Shown piece after piece: positions 23,407-28,407 of a DNA stretch of 28,407 bases (position 1 is its first letter; each line of letters begins with the position of its first letter). The notes beneath the pieces are model-generated. The model was not told the DNA's origin and did no database searches. It saw nothing but the letters and a program-made list of their open reading frames with translations. Source of the stretch: Chloroflexota bacterium. Lineage in GTDB: Bacteria > Chloroflexota > Anaerolineae > Aggregatilineales > Phototrophicaceae. The stretch lies in the NCBI GenBank assembly GCA_026706395.1, contig JAPOYU010000006.1, forward strand, positions 1 to 28,407, written 5' to 3'. The translations under genes were made by a program, and so were the position numbers.

Positions 23407-24978
23407 CTAATCGCCCGCTCGCTTCAGAGCAGTCTCCCCGCTTTCCAAAACGCGATCCTCTTCCGGCGTACGCCCGAAACTTGCCAGCCCCTCCAAGGCT
23501 CTCACTTGAAAGCGAATATGAACCAAGGGGATAGCGATCAGCATGCCCACCAGGTGGACCAGCGCCCAGCCCAGTCCACGCCGCTCGCCGGTGTATGCCG
23601 GGTCGTCTTCCAGCGGTATCGCTTCTTCGCTGTCTCGGTCGCGGCTCATGCGGCGCAGCGCCAATCCGCCAACGACGAGTACAATCACGAATACTGCGCC
23701 GGAGACTACAGGATAAGCGTCGCCGCCAACGGCGTCCCCAACGACGATCGCGACTGCCGTCCAAGCAACCGCCAACAGCGCCAGCGGAATCATCACTTTC
23801 CAGCCGAACTGCATTAACCGGTCATAGCGGATGCGCGGCAGGGTCGCCCGAATCCAGATCATGCCGCATAACACCAAGAACACCTTGCCGATGAAAATGA
23901 CCGGCGCCAATATCGGCAAGCCATCCATCGGCCACAGGTGGTAACCGCCGAAGAATACCGCTACCGCCACCAGGCTCACCGCGATCATGCCCAAGTATTC
24001 GGCCATCATGAACAGGGCGAATTTCATGCCGCTGTATTCGGTCATATAGCCCTGCGTCAATTCCTGCTCGGCTTCAGTCAAATCAAACGGTGCGCGGTTG
24101 GTCTCCGCCAAGAGCGCCAGGATTAGCACGGCCGCCGCCAGCGGATTCTGGAAGACGAACCAATCCCAGATGTTGCGCTGCGCGTCGATGATATCGCCTA
24201 TCGCCATACTTCCAACGATCATCACCGGCACGGCGAGCGTCAAGCCAAAGCTGAGCTCATAACTAATCATCTGCGCCGATGCCCGCAGCGCGCCCAACAT
24301 GGCATACTTGTTGTCGCTGGACCAGCCGGCCAGCACTACGCCATAAGTCGCGATGCTGGTGATCGCGATCACCCAAAGGACGCCCACGTTGGAATCAACC
24401 AGGCCCTGAGGCACCTGATACCAGACATCGCCCAGCGAAGGCGCAAACCAGGGCAAGACCAAATCGGGCCCCATCGGAATCACCGCAGCGATCATAAGAA
24501 TCGGAATCACTTTGATCATCGGCGCCAGCCGGAAAACCCACTTGTCCGCGCCAGCCGGGAGCAAGTCCTCTTTGAAAACGAGCTTGACGCCGTCGGCCGC
24601 CGGCTGAAGGAATCCCAGCGGACCGACGCGATTCGGCCCGACCCGATGCTGCAGGAAAGCCAGGAGACGCCGTTCCAGCAACGTGGTATAGGCAAAGCCA
24701 GTGACGATGGCAAATGCGAAACCGGCCGCAAATATGATCGGCCACAACGCCGAGCAGCCGGCATCATCTTCACACAGAATCACATTTTGCACGCGCGCTT
24801 CCGGGTTGAGCAGCATGCCAATCGCGCCTTGGCGTCCATTGAGGTTGCCAGCGTCATCAAAGCCGATCCAAGCCGCGATCGCGCCGAGATTGGCGATGAC
24901 CAGCGCCAGCACGAGCAAAGTAACGCCGATTGCCGCGAGGACGCCAACTGCGATGCCTATCTTCAAGTTACGGCTCAT
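23407..24978 (-). CDS. nuoH: NADH-quinone oxidoreductase subunit H with extra N- and C-terminal parts
   Basis: NuoH forms the quinone-binding site at the base of the membrane arm. The core is intact: LLERRLLAFLQHRVGPNRVGP (residues 100-120, slightly shifted), and the acidic ETNRAPFDLTEAEQEL (292-307). With 523 residues it is far above the E. coli length of 325. An extra N-terminal helix (about 8-38) leads into a loop of about 40 residues with Cys69 and Cys75 (ILCEDDAGCS) before the normal first helix. After the last core helix comes an extra helix at about 422-442 and another hydrophobic stretch at about 470-488, plus a charged tail. The loop with the two cysteines should face outside the cytoplasm. 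AGAGGAAG precedes the ATG. Confidence 0.95.
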   Translation of the reverse strand: MSRNLKIGIAVGVLAAIGVTLLVLALVIANLGAIAAWIGFDDAGNLNGRQGAIGMLLNPEARVQNVILCEDDAGCSALWPIIFAAGFAFAIVTGFAYTTLLERRLLAFLQHRVGPNRVGPLGFLQPAADGVKLVFKEDLLPAGADKWVFRLAPMIKVIPILMIAAVIPMGPDLVLPWFAPSLGDVWYQVPQGLVDSNVGVLWVIAITSIATYGVVLAGWSSDNKYAMLGALRASAQMISYELSFGLTLAVPVMIVGSMAIGDIIDAQRNIWDWFVFQNPLAAAVLILALLAETNRAPFDLTEAEQELTQGYMTEYSGMKFALFMMAEYLGMIAVSLVAVAVFFGGYHLWPMDGLPILAPVIFIGKVFLVLCGMIWIRATLPRIRYDRLMQFGWKVMIPLALLAVAWTAVAIVVGDAVGGDAYPVVSGAVFVIVLVVGGLALRRMSRDRDSEEAIPLEDDPAYTGERRGLGWALVHLVGMLIAIPLVHIRFQVRALEGLASFGRTPEEDRVLESGETALKRAGD

Positions 24979-24996
24979 ACGCGTCTTCCTCTAATG

Positions 24997-27531
24997 TCAG
25001 TCCGCAGAAGCGACTGCTTCCGCAACCCGGCTGATCGTCCCAGCAGTTAAGGACAGCGGGACGGCCGCGTCCGTCATATGCCGCGTCAGCCCGACAACGC
25101 CCGCAGCTATCTCGTCGCTTATTGACGCCCTTACACGAACTGTCGACTCGCCAGCGCGTATCTCCACGACATCACCTTGAACGATGCCGAACTGCTGAGC
25201 GTCAGCCGGATGAATGAGCGCAAATGGCGCCAGTATCCGCGGTTCCATCAGCAATGACGGGCGGAAACTCCGCTGCCGGTTGTAAAGCCGCGTGATCGGC
25301 ATGATCAGCAATTCACCTTCGGCAGCGGTCGGACCCTCGGATTCTTCCACGTCGAGGGACTTGAGCTTCATCCCTCCGTCCGCCACGGATGGTATCTGAA
25401 CGCCTATGCCACCCGTGTTGGTATATGCTGTGCCCCCATAATACTGATCGCGGCCGCCGACATCGGGGAACTGCCGCTTAACTTGCGCCAGCGTCTGGTA
25501 GCGCATGCCCTCAAGCTCGCTGACGTTCTTGCTGATTTCCAGCATAACCGCGCCGGCCGACGGCTTGAGATGGCTCATCCCCATTTCCTGTCTGATGCTG
25601 CCGAAGAGCTTCCAGGCCGGCAGCGCTTGCCCAATGGGACCTTGCGCCAGGTAGAAGCGCTGCACACGCCGCTCGCCATTGACAAAGCTGCCATCGCGCT
25701 CCGCAAATGTCTGAATAGGCAACGCAAAGTCGGCAAAGTCCGAAATGCCGTCATCAAAGAAATTCGCGTAAATCACGGTCTCGACTTGACTCAGCCAGGT
25801 ACGAGCCGCCGGATCGTCATCGAGCAATTCCGCCTGCGCCACAAACAGCACCTTCGGCGGCTTCGCCAGGATGTCCATACTCGCATCAGGTGTATAGCCC
25901 AAGTAATGTAAACCCATGCCGTTCGCGCCAGGCAGCGGCGAAAGCAGACCGCTATTGCGCTGCCCGGCATGACCGGTATCGATCAGGAAATTGGCTGCCG
26001 TCCGCGCCAGCGCTCGACTGCCTTCCAGTGTCAATCCCTCGGCGCCGACCACGATCACAAGATTCTCCGCCTTGTGCAAGCGCTCTGCAATCGCTTTGTG
26101 ATTCTTCTTGAGGTCGCGCATGACGGCCACGGCTTCACCGGCGTCATACCGAATTGAATCGCCTTCGACCACCTTGTCATTGCGCGCGCCTTGCAAGGCG
26201 AAATCTTCGAGCCGCGTATCACGCGCGTTGGCCACGACCAGAAATGCGCCGCGATCTTGCGCCTGCTTCAAGCGCAGCCGCCAAATCGGTACTTCTTCCT
26301 CCAGGTCACAGGCGATCACCAGAATCGCATCGCCCTTGCCCAACTGACCGAGATTACTGCCATAACCGACACCGACTTCCGCGACCGCTTCCGCCCCGCC
26401 ATGGGTCGGCGGCCACGCGCCCAAACGAGAACTGCCCAGCCCTTCCATCAGCCGCCGCAATTCCCAAAGGTCTTCGTTAGACATACCGCTGCCGGCTATT
26501 GCCGCGACATCACCGCCCGCGTCTCGCAATATCTGGGCGATCTCAGAGATGGCGCTGTCCCAACTCGATTCGCGCAGTGTATCGCCCATTCTGGTCCGCG
26601 GAACTTGCAGGCGGTCGTCACTTCGCGTGTAATGGTGCCCGAAGCGCGTCTTATCGCTGATCCAAATTTCGTTGACCAACTCGTTTTGTCGCGGCATCAC
26701 CCGCTTGATCATCGCCTTGCCCCCGAAATCCCGGTCCAGGCGCATACTGAGCGTGATGTTCTCGCCGGCGGCGTCCCACGGCGAAATACTCGGCACTTCG
26801 GTCAATTCCCAAGGCCGCGCGCCAAAACGAAAATCGGAGGTGGTCAATGCGCCAACCGGACAAATGTCAGTCGTGTTGCCGCTGAAGTAGGTATCGAATC
26901 CCGGGTCCGAATTGGTAATGATCTGCAAGCGCCGTCCACGCTCATGGAAGGCCAGCACATCGTCGCCGACAATCTCATCCTGAAAGCGAACACAGCGCGC
27001 GCATTGGATGCAGCGCTCCTGATCCAGAAAGATCAGATCGCCGAGCGGATAATGTTTTTCCAACAATTGCTTGTCTTCAAAGTACATTCGGGACGCTTGC
27101 GGCCCATGCTGCATCGTCAAGTTCTGCAGTGGGCATTCCCCACCCTTGTCGCAGATCGGGCAGTCCAGCGGATGACTGCTGAGCAGAAACTCAAGGACAT
27201 CGTTGCGCGCATCGATAACTTGCTGCGTATTTGTCTTGATATGCATGCCATCGCTGACGGTCGTGGTGCAAGCCGTCTGCAATTTGGGGAAATACCGGAT
27301 CTGTGGCGAACCATCGTCATTCAGCGCAATCTCGCCGGTTGCGCGATCTCTCGCCGGACTGCCCAATTCCACCAGGCACATGCGGCACATGCCCACCGGG
27401 TCCATCTTGGGATGGTAGCAAAAGACCGGGATGTCATTGCCAGCGTGCCACTTGGCCGCATCCACCAGGTTCGACCCGGCCGCTACTTCAAAGTCTGTCC
27501 CATCGATGTTGATCTTCACCGTATCGGACAT
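24997..27531 (-). CDS. nuoG: NADH-quinone oxidoreductase subunit G
   Basis: NuoG holds several iron-sulfur clusters of the peripheral arm. The 844-residue protein shows a [2Fe-2S] set at Cys38, 49, 52 and 88. A [4Fe-4S] with His120, Cys124, 127 and 133 follows (HPLDCPICDKGGEC), and a second at Cys174, 177, 180 and 224 (CIQCARCVRF, DICPVG). The rest is a molybdopterin-oxidoreductase-like domain, with an ADFALPIQTFAERDGSFVN stretch and a C-terminal molybdopterin-dinucleotide-binding-like part; in complex I this domain is structural and no molybdenum is bound. A fourth optional cluster motif is not evident. GGAGG lies directly before the ATG. Confidence 0.97.
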   Translation of the reverse strand: MSDTVKINIDGTDFEVAAGSNLVDAAKWHAGNDIPVFCYHPKMDPVGMCRMCLVELGSPARDRATGEIALNDDGSPQIRYFPKLQTACTTTVSDGMHIKTNTQQVIDARNDVLEFLLSSHPLDCPICDKGGECPLQNLTMQHGPQASRMYFEDKQLLEKHYPLGDLIFLDQERCIQCARCVRFQDEIVGDDVLAFHERGRRLQIITNSDPGFDTYFSGNTTDICPVGALTTSDFRFGARPWELTEVPSISPWDAAGENITLSMRLDRDFGGKAMIKRVMPRQNELVNEIWISDKTRFGHHYTRSDDRLQVPRTRMGDTLRESSWDSAISEIAQILRDAGGDVAAIAGSGMSNEDLWELRRLMEGLGSSRLGAWPPTHGGAEAVAEVGVGYGSNLGQLGKGDAILVIACDLEEEVPIWRLRLKQAQDRGAFLVVANARDTRLEDFALQGARNDKVVEGDSIRYDAGEAVAVMRDLKKNHKAIAERLHKAENLVIVVGAEGLTLEGSRALARTAANFLIDTGHAGQRNSGLLSPLPGANGMGLHYLGYTPDASMDILAKPPKVLFVAQAELLDDDPAARTWLSQVETVIYANFFDDGISDFADFALPIQTFAERDGSFVNGERRVQRFYLAQGPIGQALPAWKLFGSIRQEMGMSHLKPSAGAVMLEISKNVSELEGMRYQTLAQVKRQFPDVGGRDQYYGGTAYTNTGGIGVQIPSVADGGMKLKSLDVEESEGPTAAEGELLIMPITRLYNRQRSFRPSLLMEPRILAPFALIHPADAQQFGIVQGDVVEIRAGESTVRVRASISDEIAAGVVGLTRHMTDAAVPLSLTAGTISRVAEAVASAD

Positions 27532-27572
27532 TCAGGCCTCCACATCACCGGCGCAACTTCCTCGCACATAGC

Positions 27573-27914
27573 TTAAATGCGCCTCTCGACCACTCTTAAT
27601 CCATAGAGCGCGCGGTCTCGCATCACCTGTTCGACCAGGAGCCAACTCCGCCTGTCGTCCATGTCTTCCGCAAGCGTCGCCGCCGCTTCAAAATCGAACT
27701 TCGCCCGCTCATACTCGCCCCGCTCCAGAAAATGCTCGCCTCGCAACACCAGGAGTGTTATCGAGTCAGGCGCTTCTTCAATGGCCTCGCTTAACTCGCG
27801 CAGCCGGCGATAGAATACGCGCTCGCGCTCCGGCGGCGGCTGATAGACTGCGCGAACCAGCCTGCCAAGCAGGCCGCGCCGGTTCACATTTCCGCCTTCA
27901 TGTTCTATTTGCAT
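27573..27914 (-). CDS. Small TPR protein inside the nuo operon
   Basis: The 113-residue soluble product sits eight bases after nuoF and 41 bases before nuoG. It has no signal peptide. A basic segment (about 12-40, LLGRLVRAVYQPPPERERVF) is followed by helices LRELSEAIEEAPDSITLLVL and GEHFLERGEYERAKFDFEAA, which fit a TPR hairpin (about residues 50-88). It is not one of the fourteen standard Nuo subunits. Its place between the genes of two partner subunits suggests a role in assembly or as an accessory subunit of the NADH-binding module; this is inference. Confidence 0.75.
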   Translation of the reverse strand: MQIEHEGGNVNRRGLLGRLVRAVYQPPPERERVFYRRLRELSEAIEEAPDSITLLVLRGEHFLERGEYERAKFDFEAAATLAEDMDDRRSWLLVEQVMRDRALYGLRVVERRI

Positions 27915-27922
27915 GAGATTCG

Positions 27923-28407
27923 CTATCCCTGCACATGCTGGTGGAAATCGTCGGGAAAATGACGAATCGTATGAATAATCGGGTTGGCGGCGAAGTCACC
28001 TAAAGCGCAAAGCGTTGTCCCGGCCATATTCTCAGCCACGTCGGCGATGCGTTTAACATCGTCGGGGGAGCCGCGCCCATCTAAGATACGGTCAATAACC
28101 TTGTCCAGCCAATACGTGCCTTCGCGGCATGGTGTGCATTTCCCGCAGCTTTCGTGCTTGAAGAACTTCGTTACCTTTGACGCGACCCAGGTCATATCGA
28201 CGGTTTCGTCCATGATGATGATGGATGCCGAACCGATGATGGTTCCGATTTTCTCCGCGTCCTCGTAGCTCATCGGCGTATCCAGCACCTCGTCAGTCAA
28301 GGGCACGAGCGGTCCCGAACCACCCGACGGCAACATCGCCTTGAAAGCGCGGTCGTCATACAAAGGACCGCCGGCGTGTTTATAAAGCAGCTCGCGAAAT
28401 GTCGTGC
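27923..28407 (-). CDS. nuoF: NADH-quinone oxidoreductase subunit F, C-terminal part
   Basis: The 3' part of nuoF runs off the right edge; the frame stays open from the edge (TTFRELLYKHAGG) to the stop at 27923-27925, so the internal TTG at 28363 is not the true start. NuoF binds NADH and FMN at the tip of complex I. The visible part has LPSGGSGPLVPL and the [4Fe-4S] ligand motif ESCGKCTPCREGTYW, with the fourth cysteine in TTLCALGDFAANPI. The N-terminal FMN and NADH domains lie outside the window. Confidence 0.95.
   Translation of the reverse strand, partial: TTFRELLYKHAGGPLYDDRAFKAMLPSGGSGPLVPLTDEVLDTPMSYEDAEKIGTIIGSASIIIMDETVDMTWVASKVTKFFKHESCGKCTPCREGTYWLDKVIDRILDGRGSPDDVKRIADVAENMAGTTLCALGDFAANPIIHTIRHFPDDFHQHVQG

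Noticed and set aside
26191..27576. Long open frame of 461 codons on the + strand over nuoG
   Set aside because: It is antisense to nuoG, which has all cluster motifs in the other strand. The + frame is rich in Arg, His and Gln with no recognisable domain, as expected of a shadow frame in GC-rich DNA.
1..28407. CRISPR arrays, insertion sequences, integrases, attachment sites or tRNA genes
   Set aside because: No regularly spaced repeats, transposase or integrase motifs, or cloverleaf sequences were found; all long intervals are filled by ordinary chromosomal genes.

Overview
The window looks like one contiguous stretch of a fairly GC-rich bacterial chromosome. I infer Chloroflexota (Anaerolineae-like) from the mix of genes: a YSIA-type serine hydrolase, a phytanoyl-CoA dioxygenase-type oxygenase, a short STAS-like protein, DUF4397-like domains, and a complex I operon with enlarged membrane subunits. 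This is a judgement from protein style, not a database result. Nothing points to a phage, plasmid, insertion sequence or CRISPR array.

Left part (1-12365, all + strand except one tiny doubtful ORF): a lipoprotein, a STAS-like small protein, an ABC exporter followed closely by a nitrilase-family amidohydrolase, a peptidyl-tRNA hydrolase with an extra TPR-like tail, a beta-lactamase-fold serine hydrolase, the transcription-repair coupling factor Mfd, and a GT39-like membrane glycosyltransferase. Several of these have recognisable -10 elements, two of the extended TGn type.

Middle (12392-15222): a YbaK-type aminoacyl-tRNA deacylase (-) diverges from a PhyH-type dioxygenase (+). The dioxygenase converges on a two-gene minus-strand unit, an EamA transporter followed by a small two-helix membrane protein.

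Right part (15345 to the right edge, all - strand): a respiratory complex I operon in the order nuoF (cut by the window edge), a small TPR protein, nuoG, nuoH, nuoI, nuoJ, nuoK, nuoL, nuoM, nuoN. NuoF and NuoG carry electrons from NADH through iron-sulfur clusters to NuoI and the quinone site at NuoH. NuoJ, K, L, M and N form the proton-pumping membrane arm.

The most interesting signal is in this operon. NuoJ carries about 270 extra residues between its fourth and fifth membrane helices, reading as two tandem DUF4397-like beta domains. NuoL has a His/Asp-rich insert of about 95 residues between helices 6 and 7 plus a second His-rich loop. NuoM has an enlarged loop at the equivalent place. NuoH has an additional N-terminal helix with a two-cysteine loop and a C-terminal extension. 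By standard complex I topology most of these additions face outside the cytoplasm, so together they could form an extracytoplasmic cap on the membrane arm. The additions are read directly from the sequence; the cap is inference.
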